Shown piece by piece: positions 43,555 through 52,349 of a stretch of 64,000 bases of DNA. The stretch spans positions 1-64,000 of the forward strand of contig NZ_JAMBPQ010000016.1 in assembly GCF_024206495.1 (NCBI RefSeq), written 5' to 3'. Made by a program: the position numbers and the translations under genes. The stretch comes from Paraburkholderia sp. CNPSo 3272 (GTDB lineage Bacteria; Pseudomonadota; Gammaproteobacteria; Burkholderiales; Burkholderiaceae). The notes under the pieces were generated by a model. That model ran no database searches, was not told where the DNA came from, and saw only the letters and a program-made list of their open reading frames with translations. Numbering within the stretch: the stretch's first letter is position 1; each line of letters starts with the position of its first letter.

Positions 43555-45369
43555 TCAGATCGGCTGCGTGCGCTTTTCGAGCCACGCGAGCGCATCGCCG
43601 CTCACGTGCGGCGCCACGCGCACGCGCACCGTCTGGTGGTAGGCATTGAGCCACTCGCGCTCGTCCGCGCGCAGGAGCGCGAGATCGATGCAGCGCGTGT
43701 CGATCGGGCAGAGCGTGAGCGTCTCGAAGCTGAGGAACTCGCCGAATTCGGTGGTTTCGGCGCGCTGGTTGAGCACGAGGTTCTCGATACGCACGCCCCA
43801 CTTGCCCGGCCGGTAGATGCCCGGCTCGACCGAGGTGATCATGCCTTCTTCCATCGCGGTCCAGGGCTCGGCCGGCGCGTAGTGCGAAATGACTTGCGGA
43901 CCTTCGTGCACGTTCAGGAAGTAGCCCACGCCGTGTCCCGTGCCGTGGCCGTAGTCCGCGCCCGCTTCCCAGATCGGCGCGCGAGCAATGGCGTCGAGCA
44001 TCGGCGAGCGGATGCCGCGCGGGAACTTCGCGCGCGAGAGCGCCATCATGCCCTTGAGCACGAGCGTGAAATCGCGCTTTTGCTCCGCGTTCGGGGTGCC
44101 CACGGGCACGACGCGCGTGATGTCGGTCGTCCCGTCGAGGTACTGGCCGCCCGAGTCGATGAGCAGCAGGCCATTGCCTTCGATCACGCTATGCGACTCG
44201 GGCGTGGCGCGGTAGTGCGGCATCGCGCCGTTCGCGTTGAAGCCCGCGATGGTCGCGAACGAGAGCGACTTGAAGCCCGCACGGCGCGCACGTGCGGCGG
44301 AAAGCTTTTCGTCGATGGTCAGCTCGGTGATGGTCTCACGGCCAAGCGCGGCCTCGAACCACGCGAAGAACTCGGCAAGCGCGGCCCCGTCCTGCTCCAT
44401 GGTCGCGCGCACGTGGTCGGCTTCGGCGGCGGTCTTGCGCGACTTGAAGAACGTACTCGGATTGACCGACTCTACGAGCTTGACCGCCGACGACACCGCC
44501 TGCAGCAAGCCATACGTCACGCGGCGCGGATCGACGAGCAGCGCGGCCTTCGCGGGCAGCGCCGCGAGCGCGGCGGCGGCCTCGGCGTATGGCGCGACGC
44601 GCACCTTGTCTTTCGCGAGCGACTGTACGAGCGCCTCGCCCACCTTGCCGTCGGCGACGAAGAGCGTCGCGTCGTCCGGCCCGATCAGCGCGTGCGCGAC
44701 GAATACCGGGTTGTAGTTCACGTCCGCGCCGCGCAGGTTGAAGAGCCAGGCGAGGTCGTCGAGCGTGGAGATGAAGTGCCACTGCGCGCCCTTCTCCTGC
44801 ATCGCGCGGCGCACCTGATCGAGCTTGCCGGCGCGGCTCGTGTCGGCGTGCGGCGCGACGTGCTCGTAGACGGGCTCGAGCGGCAGCGACGGGCGGCCTT
44901 GCCAGACGTCGTCGAGCAGATCGAGGTCCGTGCGCAGCGCGACGTCGCGTGCCTTGAGCGCCTCGGCCAGCGCGCGCGCCGAGGCGACGCCGAGCACCGC
45001 GCCATCCACGGCCACCGCGCCGCCCGCACTCACGTTCTGCGCGAGCCAGTCGATGTGCGGCGCGCTCTGCTGGCCGCCCATCATCTTCATGAGCTCGATG
45101 CCGGTGCCGGCCAGTTGCTGCCCGGCCTGCACCCAGTAGCGGCTGTCCACCCAGACGCCCGCGAAGTCCTTAGTCACCACGAGCGTGCCCACCGAGCCAG
45201 TGAAGCCCGAGAGCCACTCGCGCCCCTGCCAGCGGCGCGGCAGGTATTCAGACAGGTGCGGGTCGGCGGAGGGCACGAGGGCGGCATCCACGCCGGCGCG
45301 CGTCATTGCGGCGCGCAGGGCGGCGATGCGTTCGGGAGTCGAAGAGGTTTCGGGGAGTCGGGCGTTCAT
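43555..45369 (-). CDS. pepP: Xaa-Pro aminopeptidase P (M24 family)
   Basis: A 604-aa three-domain aminopeptidase P. Two creatinase-like N-terminal domains precede the pita-bread catalytic domain (about 320-540) with its metal ligands: D and D in LLIDSGGQYLDGTTDITR, H in YGHGTGHGVGYFLNVHEGP, and E in MITSVEPGIY and RIENLVL. It releases the N-terminal residue before proline. Its length resembles the long eukaryote-like form, not the 440-aa E. coli enzyme. A Met three residues further upstream (45378) is an alternative start. Confidence 0.93.
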   Translation of the reverse strand: MNARLPETSSTPERIAALRAAMTRAGVDAALVPSADPHLSEYLPRRWQGREWLSGFTGSVGTLVVTKDFAGVWVDSRYWVQAGQQLAGTGIELMKMMGGQQSAPHIDWLAQNVSAGGAVAVDGAVLGVASARALAEALKARDVALRTDLDLLDDVWQGRPSLPLEPVYEHVAPHADTSRAGKLDQVRRAMQEKGAQWHFISTLDDLAWLFNLRGADVNYNPVFVAHALIGPDDATLFVADGKVGEALVQSLAKDKVRVAPYAEAAAALAALPAKAALLVDPRRVTYGLLQAVSSAVKLVESVNPSTFFKSRKTAAEADHVRATMEQDGAALAEFFAWFEAALGRETITELTIDEKLSAARARRAGFKSLSFATIAGFNANGAMPHYRATPESHSVIEGNGLLLIDSGGQYLDGTTDITRVVPVGTPNAEQKRDFTLVLKGMMALSRAKFPRGIRSPMLDAIARAPIWEAGADYGHGTGHGVGYFLNVHEGPQVISHYAPAEPWTAMEEGMITSVEPGIYRPGKWGVRIENLVLNQRAETTEFGEFLSFETLTLCPIDTRCIDLALLRADEREWLNAYHQTVRVRVAPHVSGDALAWLEKRTQPI

Positions 45370-45448
45370 GTTTTTCACCTGCGAAGAATTCGAAGCGGAA
45401 GATCGGGTTCGGCCAAAGGCGGCGCCTGGGAGGACCAGCTGTACGCGA

Positions 45449-45709
45449 CTAGCTGCGCCGCGCGCGCAGCGCCACGCTCACGCCCACGAAAACGAGCGCG
45501 AGCGCCGTGCAAAGCGGCCACTGGAGCAATTCGCCATCGTAGAAGAGGCCAGTAGCACTGCCCGCCGCATTCGCGAGCGCTGCGCCGAGCACGCCGGCGA
45601 CGACCGCCAGCGCGAGTCCGTGACGTGCGGCGCGCCGCAAGGGATGGAGCCACCACCCCGCACAGCCCACCGCCAGACCGAGAATGACGATACCGGGCCA
45701 GCCCATCAA
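45449..45709 (-). CDS. small membrane protein, GlsB/YeaQ/YmgE-like
   Basis: An 86-aa protein with three hydrophobic segments (WPGIVILGLAVGCAGWWL, GLALAVVAGVLGAALANAAG and WPLCTALALVFVGVSVAL) and a basic C-terminus. The layout matches the transglycosylase-associated/GlsB family, whose members are stress-linked. Two Met codons start the frame (45709 and 45706). A near-perfect inverted repeat lies seven bases upstream. Confidence 0.65.
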   Translation of the reverse strand: MMGWPGIVILGLAVGCAGWWLHPLRRAARHGLALAVVAGVLGAALANAAGSATGLFYDGELLQWPLCTALALVFVGVSVALRARRS

Positions 45710-45715
45710 AGACTT

Positions 45716-45748
45716 GTCCTATAGGTTTTCGGATAAGTCCGATAGGAC
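45716..45748. promoter_or_regulatory. inverted repeat upstream of the GlsB-like gene
   Basis: GTCCTATAGG and CCGATAGGAC form 10-base arms with one mismatch around a 13-base spacer, immediately before the small membrane gene. It could be an operator or a leader hairpin. Confidence 0.35.
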
Positions 45749-45902
45749 CGCCGAAGCACGAGAGCTAGCATTTGTAGCCTGATTAGACTCTATTAAAACT
45801 GGAAAAACGGTCGGCTCGGCGCTTCCCGCGTAGCGGTTGAGTGTAGGGGGCGGGATTGCGCAAGGCAAGCGCGTCCGGGCCGCCCCAGCCGCACTCTCTC
45901 GT

Positions 45903-46649
45903 ATGCGAATCGCCCTTGTCGAACCGGACACCCGTCAGGCCGAAACCCTCGTCCGCCTGCTCATTGCGGGCGGGCACGCGTGCCACCACTTCCCGCTTGG
46001 CGCACACCTCTTCGAAACACTCGAACAGGAGACCTTCGACCTGCTGATCGCCGCATGGTGGTGCGGCGACGCCGGCGCCGACGACCTCATCCCCCAGGCG
46101 CGCAAGCTGCTGCCGGGTTTGCCCGCGATCGCGCTGATGCTCGCGCCCCATGAAAGCGAAATCGTCGCGAGCCTTCAGGCCGGCGCGGACGACTGCATCG
46201 CGAAGCCCGTGCGCGGCCCTGAAATGCTCGCGCGCATCGACGCGCTCCTGCGCCGCGCCGGCGTGCGCCGGCCGCGCAATCGCGCCCGCCATAGCTTTGG
46301 CGACTACCTCTTCGATTCGGGGCGCTACGAAGTGTCGTTTCGGAGTCAAACCGTCGCGCTCACACCCAAGGAATACCGTTTCGCGCTGCTGCTCTTCACC
46401 AATGCATCGCGCCCCGTTTCGCGGGCGCGCATCCTCGAAACCGTGTGGAATCTGAACCGCGACGTTCGGTCGCGCACTCTCGACACGCACGCTTCCCGGC
46501 TGCGCAGCAAATTGCAGCTCGGGCCCGAGCACGGCTGGCGTCTGACCACTTTGTATGGCTATGGCTACCAGCTCGAACGGCTTCCCCTATCACCTACCGG
46601 AGTGTCGGACTCTGTCGGCGCGAATGTCGGAAGCGAGGAAAAGTTATAA
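45903..46649 (+). CDS. OmpR-type response regulator lacking the phospho-acceptor
   Basis: A 248-aa two-domain protein. The receiver (1-120) keeps the fold and the conserved lysine (DDCIAKPV). However, the phospho-accepting aspartate is replaced: the DLLIAAWW stretch has Ala51 where family members have Asp. The C-terminal half is a winged-helix DNA-binding domain (LTPKEYRFALLLFTNASRPVSRARILETVW...LRSKL). No histidine kinase is adjacent. It probably acts without phosphorylation. It ends 27 bases before hemA. Confidence 0.85.
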   Translation: MRIALVEPDTRQAETLVRLLIAGGHACHHFPLGAHLFETLEQETFDLLIAAWWCGDAGADDLIPQARKLLPGLPAIALMLAPHESEIVASLQAGADDCIAKPVRGPEMLARIDALLRRAGVRRPRNRARHSFGDYLFDSGRYEVSFRSQTVALTPKEYRFALLLFTNASRPVSRARILETVWNLNRDVRSRTLDTHASRLRSKLQLGPEHGWRLTTLYGYGYQLERLPLSPTGVSDSVGANVGSEEKL

Positions 46650-46676
46650 TATCCGCCTAAATCTCGCCCCCATGGT

Positions 46677-48056
46677 ATGCAGCTTCTAACGATCGGAATC
46701 AATCACCACACCGCGCCCGTCGCCTTGCGCGAACGCGTGGCGTTTCCGCTCGAACAGATCAAGCCCGCGCTCGCCCTGTTCAAGGAAGCGTGGTCCGGCA
46801 AGCGTTCGCTGAGCGCGCCGGAAGCCGCCATTCTCTCGACCTGCAACCGCACCGAGCTCTACTGCGCGACCGACGCGCAAAGCTCGCGCGACGCCGCCGT
46901 GAGCTGGCTCTCGCATTACCACGGCATCCGCGAAGAGGAACTTGCGCCGCACGTCTATACGCTGCCGCAGTCCGAAGCGGTGCGTCATGCGTTCCGGGTG
47001 GCTTCGGGGCTCGATTCGATGGTGCTGGGCGAGACGCAGATCGTCGGCCAGATGAAGACGGCGGTACGCACCGCGACCGAGGCCGGCGCACTCGGCACCT
47101 ACTTGAACCAGTTGTTCCAGCGCACCTTCGCCGTGGCGAAGGAAGTGCGCAGCACGACCGAAATCGGCGCGCAGTCGGTTTCGATGGCCGCAGCCGCCGT
47201 GCGCCTCGCGCAGCGCATCTTCGACAAGATCGCGAACCAGCGTGTGCTGTTCATCGGCGCGGGCGAGATGATCGAGTTGTGCGCCGCGCACTTCGCCGCA
47301 CAGCAACCACGCGAACTCGTGGTCGCAAACCGCACCGCCGAGCGCGGGCGCTACGTTGCGGAACGCTTCGGCGGCCGCTCCATTGCGCTCTCCGATCTGC
47401 CAGCGCGCATGCACGAGTTCGACATCATCGTCTCGTGCACGGCGTCCACGCTGCCCATCATCGGACTCGGCGCGGTGGAGCGCGCGGTGAAGGCGCGTCG
47501 TCACCGCCCCATTTTCATGGTCGACCTCGCGGTGCCCCGCGACATCGAACCCGAAGTCGCCCAGCTCGAAGACGTGTTTCTCTATACCGTCGACGATCTC
47601 GGCACGATCGTGCGCGAAGGCAATGCCTCGCGTCAGGCTGCTGTCGCGCAGGCCGAGACGATCATCGAGTCGCGCGTGGCGAACTTCATGCAGTGGCTCG
47701 ACTCGCGCAGCATCGTGCCGGTCATCCGCCACATGCACACCCAGGCCGACACGCTGCGTCGCGCCGAGCTCGAACGCGCCCGCAAGATGCTCGCGCGCGG
47801 CGACGATCCGTCGGCCGTGCTCGAAGCGCTGTCGCAGTCGCTCACCAACAAGCTGATCCACGGTCCGACGCACGCGCTCAACACGTCGAGCGGCGATCAG
47901 CGCGATTCGCTCATCGAACTGATGGGCGGCTTTTACCGCCACGGCCAGCCGGCCAGGACAGACGACACCGCGCAGCCCGCGGCGGAGGTCGGCGCCTCGC
48001 CGCGTTCCGCCGGCTCTTCTGATTCGTCCGATTCGTCCGGCAGTTCGGACCGTTAG
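46677..48056 (+). CDS. hemA: glutamyl-tRNA reductase
   Basis: A 459-aa NADPH-dependent reductase that turns glutamyl-tRNA into glutamate-1-semialdehyde, the first step of heme synthesis. The catalytic cysteine is in ILSTCNRTELYC. The NADPH-binding domain has VLFIGAGEMIELCAAHF, and the C-terminal helical dimerisation domain follows. The last 30 residues are a Ser/Asp-rich low-complexity tail. A perfect TATAAT lies 27 bases before the ATG (46645-46650), overlapping the end of the response regulator gene. Confidence 0.96.
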   Translation: MQLLTIGINHHTAPVALRERVAFPLEQIKPALALFKEAWSGKRSLSAPEAAILSTCNRTELYCATDAQSSRDAAVSWLSHYHGIREEELAPHVYTLPQSEAVRHAFRVASGLDSMVLGETQIVGQMKTAVRTATEAGALGTYLNQLFQRTFAVAKEVRSTTEIGAQSVSMAAAAVRLAQRIFDKIANQRVLFIGAGEMIELCAAHFAAQQPRELVVANRTAERGRYVAERFGGRSIALSDLPARMHEFDIIVSCTASTLPIIGLGAVERAVKARRHRPIFMVDLAVPRDIEPEVAQLEDVFLYTVDDLGTIVREGNASRQAAVAQAETIIESRVANFMQWLDSRSIVPVIRHMHTQADTLRRAELERARKMLARGDDPSAVLEALSQSLTNKLIHGPTHALNTSSGDQRDSLIELMGGFYRHGQPARTDDTAQPAAEVGASPRSAGSSDSSDSSGSSDR

Positions 48057-48162
48057 CGACGTTCGCGGTCGGGCGCGCGCCATGCGTGCCCTGCACGACC
48101 GGGCCGTCCCGCCCGCCTCCTCTCTCTCGCAGTCCTATCCGGAGCCCGCTCCGCACCGCCCG

Positions 48163-49245
48163 ATGAAAACGAGCATGCAATCGAAGCTCGACCAGCTGAC
48201 TACGCGCCTGGCCGAGCTGAACGACCTGTTGAGCCGTCCCGACGTGACCTCGAACCGCGACCAGTACCGCAAGCTCACGCGCGAGCATGCGGAGCTCGGA
48301 CCAGTGGTCGAGCACTACGGACAGTGGCGTCAGGCCAAAGACGACGAGATCGCAGCGAAAGACCTGCTATCCGACGCCTCGATGCGCGACTTCGCCGAGG
48401 AAGAGGTGAAAGCCGCGCGCGAGCGCATGGCGCAGCTCCAGCACGAATTGCAGATGATGCTGCTGCCGAAGGACCCCAACGACGACCGCAACGTGTTCCT
48501 CGAAATCCGCGCGGGCACGGGCGGCGACGAGTCGGCCCTGTTCGCGGGCGACCTGCTGCGCATGTACCTGCGCTATGCGGAGCGCAACCGCTGGCAGATC
48601 GAAATGATGTCGGCGAGCGAGTCGGATCTGGGCGGCTACAAGGAAGTGATCGTGCGCATTGCGGGCGACGCGGCGTACTCGAAGCTCAAGTTCGAGTCGG
48701 GCGGCCATCGCGTGCAGCGCGTGCCCGCCACCGAAACGCAGGGCCGCATCCACACGTCGGCCTGCACGGTCGCGGTGATGCCGGAAGCCGACGAAATCGG
48801 CGAAGTCGAGATCAATCCCGCCGATCTGCGCATCGACACCTTCCGTGCCTCGGGCGCGGGCGGCCAGCACATCAACAAGACCGATTCGGCCGTGCGCGTG
48901 ACGCACCTTCCGACCGGCATCGTCGTGGAGTGCCAGGACGACCGTTCGCAGCACAAGAACAAGGACCGCGCGCTCAAGGTGCTCGCCGCGCGCATCAAGG
49001 ACAAGCAGTACCAGGAGCAGCACGCCAAGGAAGCGGCGACGCGCAAGAGCCTCGTGGGCTCGGGCGACCGCTCGGAGCGCATCCGCACCTACAACTTCCC
49101 GCAGGGGCGGCTCACCGATCACCGCATCAATCTCACCCTCTATCGCCTCGAAGCGATCATGGACGGCGACCTCGGCGAACTGATCGGCGCGCTCGTCTCC
49201 GAGCATCAGGCCGAGCAGCTCGCCTCGCTCGGCGACGCGGATTGA
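48163..49245 (+). CDS. prfA: peptide chain release factor 1
   Basis: A 360-aa class I release factor reading UAA and UAG. The GGQ loop that triggers peptide release is in ASGAGGQHINKTDSAVRV, and the stop-codon reading region (about 180-195) is in RVPATETQGRIHTSACTVAV, which includes the PAT tripeptide typical of RF1. The start MKTSMQSKL is chosen from the family. Its modifying enzyme prmC follows 13 bases on. Confidence 0.96.
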   Translation: MKTSMQSKLDQLTTRLAELNDLLSRPDVTSNRDQYRKLTREHAELGPVVEHYGQWRQAKDDEIAAKDLLSDASMRDFAEEEVKAARERMAQLQHELQMMLLPKDPNDDRNVFLEIRAGTGGDESALFAGDLLRMYLRYAERNRWQIEMMSASESDLGGYKEVIVRIAGDAAYSKLKFESGGHRVQRVPATETQGRIHTSACTVAVMPEADEIGEVEINPADLRIDTFRASGAGGQHINKTDSAVRVTHLPTGIVVECQDDRSQHKNKDRALKVLAARIKDKQYQEQHAKEAATRKSLVGSGDRSERIRTYNFPQGRLTDHRINLTLYRLEAIMDGDLGELIGALVSEHQAEQLASLGDAD

Positions 49246-49258
49246 GCGCGCAAGACAC

Positions 49259-50128
49259 ATGAGCGAAGCCGTTACCGCCGAGGCGTTGCTGCGCGCCACG
49301 CCACTGCCCGCGCTCGAAGCGCGCATTCTGCTGATGCACGTGCTCGGCTGGCGCCGCACCGAACTCATCACGCGCGGCGACGAGGCGCTCGACGCGGCCC
49401 GCGTGGACGCTTACCGCGCGCTCGAGGCGCGCCGCGTGCGTGGCGAGCCGATCGCGCAGCTCGTGGGCGCGCGCGAGTTCTACGGCCTCGACTTCGACGT
49501 GACGCCAGATGTGCTGATTCCGCGCCCCGATACCGAACTCCTGGTGGAAACGGCGCTCGCGGCGCTCGAGGGCATCGCGCAGCCGCGCGTACTCGACCTC
49601 GGCACCGGCAGCGGCGCGATTGCCGTTGCGCTCGCCGCGGCGCGCCCCGATGCGCGCGTCTGGGCCGTCGATCGCTCGGCGGCCGCGCTCGAGGTGGCTG
49701 CGCGCAACGCCGCGAAGCTGCTCGACGCCCAGCGTCCCGGCGGCCCGCTCGCGTTCGTGGCAGGCAGCTGGTACGACACGCTCGATGCGGCGCTGCGATT
49801 CGAGGCGATCGTGAGCAATCCACCGTATATCGCGAGCGGCGATCCGCATCTGGAACAAGGCGACCTGCGCTTCGAGCCGCGCGGCGCGCTCACCGACGAA
49901 GCCGACGGTCTCACCGCCCTGCGCGCGATCGTCGCGGGCGCACCTGCCCGCCTCGCACCGGGCGGCGTGCTCTGGATGGAGCACGGCTACGACCAGGCGG
50001 CCGCCGTCCGGGCGTTGCTGAACGACGCCGGTTTCAGGGACGTACGCTCCGAGCGCGATCTGGCCGGCATCGAGCGCATCAGCGGGGGCCGTCTAGCGCA
50101 GCCGGCCGGCCGGGCACGCTCCCGGTAA
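49259..50128 (+). CDS. prmC: release factor glutamine N5-methyltransferase PrmC
   Basis: A 289-aa SAM-dependent enzyme that methylates the glutamine of the GGQ motif of release factors. Motif I is VLDLGTGSGAIAVALA and the substrate loop is VSNPPYIASGDPHL. The N-terminal helical domain contacts the factor. It follows prfA, its substrate, in the usual order. Confidence 0.95.
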   Translation: MSEAVTAEALLRATPLPALEARILLMHVLGWRRTELITRGDEALDAARVDAYRALEARRVRGEPIAQLVGAREFYGLDFDVTPDVLIPRPDTELLVETALAALEGIAQPRVLDLGTGSGAIAVALAAARPDARVWAVDRSAAALEVAARNAAKLLDAQRPGGPLAFVAGSWYDTLDAALRFEAIVSNPPYIASGDPHLEQGDLRFEPRGALTDEADGLTALRAIVAGAPARLAPGGVLWMEHGYDQAAAVRALLNDAGFRDVRSERDLAGIERISGGRLAQPAGRARSR

Positions 50129-50212
50129 CGCCGGGCTTGCACGGGCGAAATCCGCTATCATTTCATCCTGCATTCCAACGTATTCAGCATCAATTCAATC
50201 GCAAGGTCAGTC

Positions 50213-50524
50213 ATGGACACCCAACAACGCATCAAGCAGATCGTCGACGAAAACGCCGTCGTCCTCTTCATGAAGGGCAACGCGCAGTTCCCGATGTGCG
50301 GCTTCTCCGGTCGCGCGGTGCAGATCCTGAAAGCCTGCGGCGTCGATCAGTTCAAGACCGTCAACGTGCTGGAGGACGACGAAGTCCGCCAGGGCATCAA
50401 GGAATTCTCCAACTGGCCGACCATCCCGCAGCTCTATGTGAAGGGCGAGTTCATCGGCGGCTCGGACATCATGATGGAGATGTACCAGAACGGCGAGCTG
50501 CAGCAGCTTTTCGCCGCGGCGTAG
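50213..50524 (+). CDS. grxD: monothiol glutaredoxin GrxD
   Basis: A 103-aa monothiol glutaredoxin that carries [2Fe-2S] clusters between scaffold and target proteins. The CGFS site is in FPMCGFSGRAVQILKACG and the glutathione-binding segment is WPTIPQLYVKGEFIGGSDI. Length is typical. Confidence 0.96.
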   Translation: MDTQQRIKQIVDENAVVLFMKGNAQFPMCGFSGRAVQILKACGVDQFKTVNVLEDDEVRQGIKEFSNWPTIPQLYVKGEFIGGSDIMMEMYQNGELQQLFAAA

Positions 50525-50567
50525 TCGCCAGCCACGGGACGGCATCGGGCGCACGACGTTGCGCCTG

Positions 50568-50593
50568 TTGCGTACCGAGCGCTCGGTACGCAA
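50568..50593. promoter_or_regulatory. perfect 26-bp palindrome between grxD and ubiX
   Basis: The half-site TTGCGTACCGAGC (50568-50580) is followed at once by its exact complement. It lies 44 bases after grxD and 16 before the ubiX frame. No T run follows, so it is either a repressor operator or a terminator-type hairpin. Confidence 0.5.
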
Positions 50594-50608
50594 TACCGGC
50601 GCTCTTCC

Positions 50609-51286
50609 ATGAGGCGCCTTCGCCTCGACCCCGCCTCGCCTTCGCTCCGACTCCCGCCTGACGTGAATACCGCCTTTCCTGCCTCGTCCGCTATCGCACA
50701 ACTGCCGCAACGCCGGCTGATCGTCGCGATCACGGGGGCCACGGGCTCGATCTACGGCGTGCGCACGCTCGACATGCTGCGGCGGCTCGGCGGCGTCGAA
50801 ACGCATCTGCTCGTTTCGGCGGCGGGCTGGCTCAACATCCAGCACGAGCTGCAGCTCAGCAAGGACGAGCTGCACGCACGCGCCGATGTCGTGCATTCCG
50901 TGCGCGACGTCGGCGCAACCATCGCTTCGGGCTCGTTCGCGACCGACGGCATGATCGTCGCGCCCTGCTCGATGAAGACGCTCGCGAGTGTCGCCCACGG
51001 TCTCTCCGACAACCTGATCGCACGCGCCGCAGACGTCACGCTCAAGGAACGCCGCCGTCTCGTGCTGCTCGTGCGCGAAACGCCGTTCAACCTCGCCCAT
51101 CTGCGCAACATGACGGCCGTGACCGAAATGGGCGGCGTGATCTTCCCGCCGTTGCCGGCCTTCTACAACCAGCCGGCTTCGATCGACGAGATGGTCGATC
51201 ACACGGTCGCCCGCGTGCTTGATCTGTTCGCGCTCGGGCCCGCCCTCTCGCCCGCCTGGCCGGGGTTGCGCGGCGCCGACGAATAA
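50609..51286 (+). CDS. ubiX: flavin prenyltransferase UbiX
   Basis: A 225-aa enzyme that makes prenylated FMN, the cofactor of UbiD decarboxylases used in ubiquinone synthesis. Flavin-binding motifs are IVAITGATGSIYGVRTLDML, GSFATDGMIVAPCSMKTLASVAHG, and RRLVLLVRETPFNLAHLRNM. The first 35 residues are Pro/Arg-rich and absent from the usual 190-200-aa family, so the true start may be a GTG at 50663. Confidence 0.92.
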   Translation: MRRLRLDPASPSLRLPPDVNTAFPASSAIAQLPQRRLIVAITGATGSIYGVRTLDMLRRLGGVETHLLVSAAGWLNIQHELQLSKDELHARADVVHSVRDVGATIASGSFATDGMIVAPCSMKTLASVAHGLSDNLIARAADVTLKERRRLVLLVRETPFNLAHLRNMTAVTEMGGVIFPPLPAFYNQPASIDEMVDHTVARVLDLFALGPALSPAWPGLRGADE

Positions 51287-51435
51287 GCGCCGGGCGTACT
51301 TTCGCGCACCGCGCGATTATCAATATCGGCGACACAATCAATTCCCTTTCGCGCCGTTTAATTCGCGACGGGACAGTCTTATATTGATCGCAATACGATA
51401 CTTTCGGACCGCCCCGGCGCGGTCAGCCAACGATC

Positions 51436-52230
51436 ATGACCACCCGCACACCTAGCCTTTTCCTGTCGCACGGCGCTCCTACGCTGCCGATCGACCCGTC
51501 GCTGCCTTCCGGCGGCTTCGCCGTGCTTTCGGAGCATTTGCCGCGTCCGCGGTCGGTGCTCATGCTCTCGGCACATTGGGGCACGATGCGCCCCGTGGTC
51601 AGCACCGCCACGCAGCCTGAGACTATCCACGACTTCTACGGCTTTCCGCGCGCGCTCTACGAGATCCAGTATCCGGCGCCGGGCGCGCCCGAGATGGCGC
51701 AGCGCGCAGCGGCGCTGCTGCGCGAGCAAGGCGTGCCTGTCGATGAGGAAGCGCACGGCCTCGACCATGGCGCGTGGGTACCCATGCTGCTGATGTTCCC
51801 CGACGCGAACGTGCCCGTCGCCCAGCTTTCGATCCAGCCGCGCGCCGACGCCGCGCATCACTTCGCGCTTGGCCGTGCGCTGCGCTCGCTGCGCGACGAA
51901 GGCGTGATGGTGATCGGCTCGGGCCAGATCACCCACAACCTGCGCGAGGCGGACTTCTCGGCGCGGCCGGAAGACGCCGATCCGCGCGTGGCCGAGTTCA
52001 CGCAATGGTTCGAGAACCACCTCGCCGCGCGCGACATCGACGCGTTGCTCGACTACCGCCAGCGCGCCCCGCACGCGGTGCTCATGCACCCGACCGACGA
52101 GCATCTGCTGCCCGTCTTCGCAGCGCTCGGCGCAGCCGACGACGACTACACGCTCGGCGTGCAGTCGCTTGGCACCTACCAGCGCGCGCTCGCGATGACG
52201 AACTACGTATTCGGCAGCGCCGTGCAATAG
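51436..52230 (+). CDS. LigB-type extradiol dioxygenase (YgiD/DODA-like)
   Basis: A 264-aa class III extradiol dioxygenase. Metal and acid-base residues are visible in LFLSHGAPTLPID, MLSAHWGT, EEAHGLDHGAWVPM and VIGSGQITHNL. Relatives cleave DOPA or other catechols; YgiD in E. coli is a zinc form of unclear physiological role. The substrate here is unknown. Confidence 0.87.
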   Translation: MTTRTPSLFLSHGAPTLPIDPSLPSGGFAVLSEHLPRPRSVLMLSAHWGTMRPVVSTATQPETIHDFYGFPRALYEIQYPAPGAPEMAQRAAALLREQGVPVDEEAHGLDHGAWVPMLLMFPDANVPVAQLSIQPRADAAHHFALGRALRSLRDEGVMVIGSGQITHNLREADFSARPEDADPRVAEFTQWFENHLAARDIDALLDYRQRAPHAVLMHPTDEHLLPVFAALGAADDDYTLGVQSLGTYQRALAMTNYVFGSAVQ

Positions 52231-52276
52231 GGCCGCCGGTAAGGCGCCGCGCCGTCTGCGCTTCCGCTCCAAAAGC

Positions 52277-52311
52277 AAAAGCCCGCCTGAATCGCTTCAG
52301 GCGGGCTTTTT
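52277..52311. terminator. bidirectional terminator
   Basis: A 15-bp perfect stem (AAAAGCCCGCCTGAA and complement) with a TCGC loop separates the convergent dioxygenase and APC transporter genes. Confidence 0.92.
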
Positions 52312-52349
52312 GTATCGCGCGACGTTTAGTTCAGCGCCTGCTCCGGCAC

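Noticed and set aside
42931..45555. Very long plus-strand open frame (874 codons) opposite the HAD hydrolase and pepP genes, and similar long antisense frames at 1569-3323, 5940-7421 and 46686-48083
   Set aside because: These are the open antisense frames expected in very GC-rich coding DNA. Their peptides are Arg/Ala/His-rich and lack domains, while the opposite strand holds well-known enzymes.
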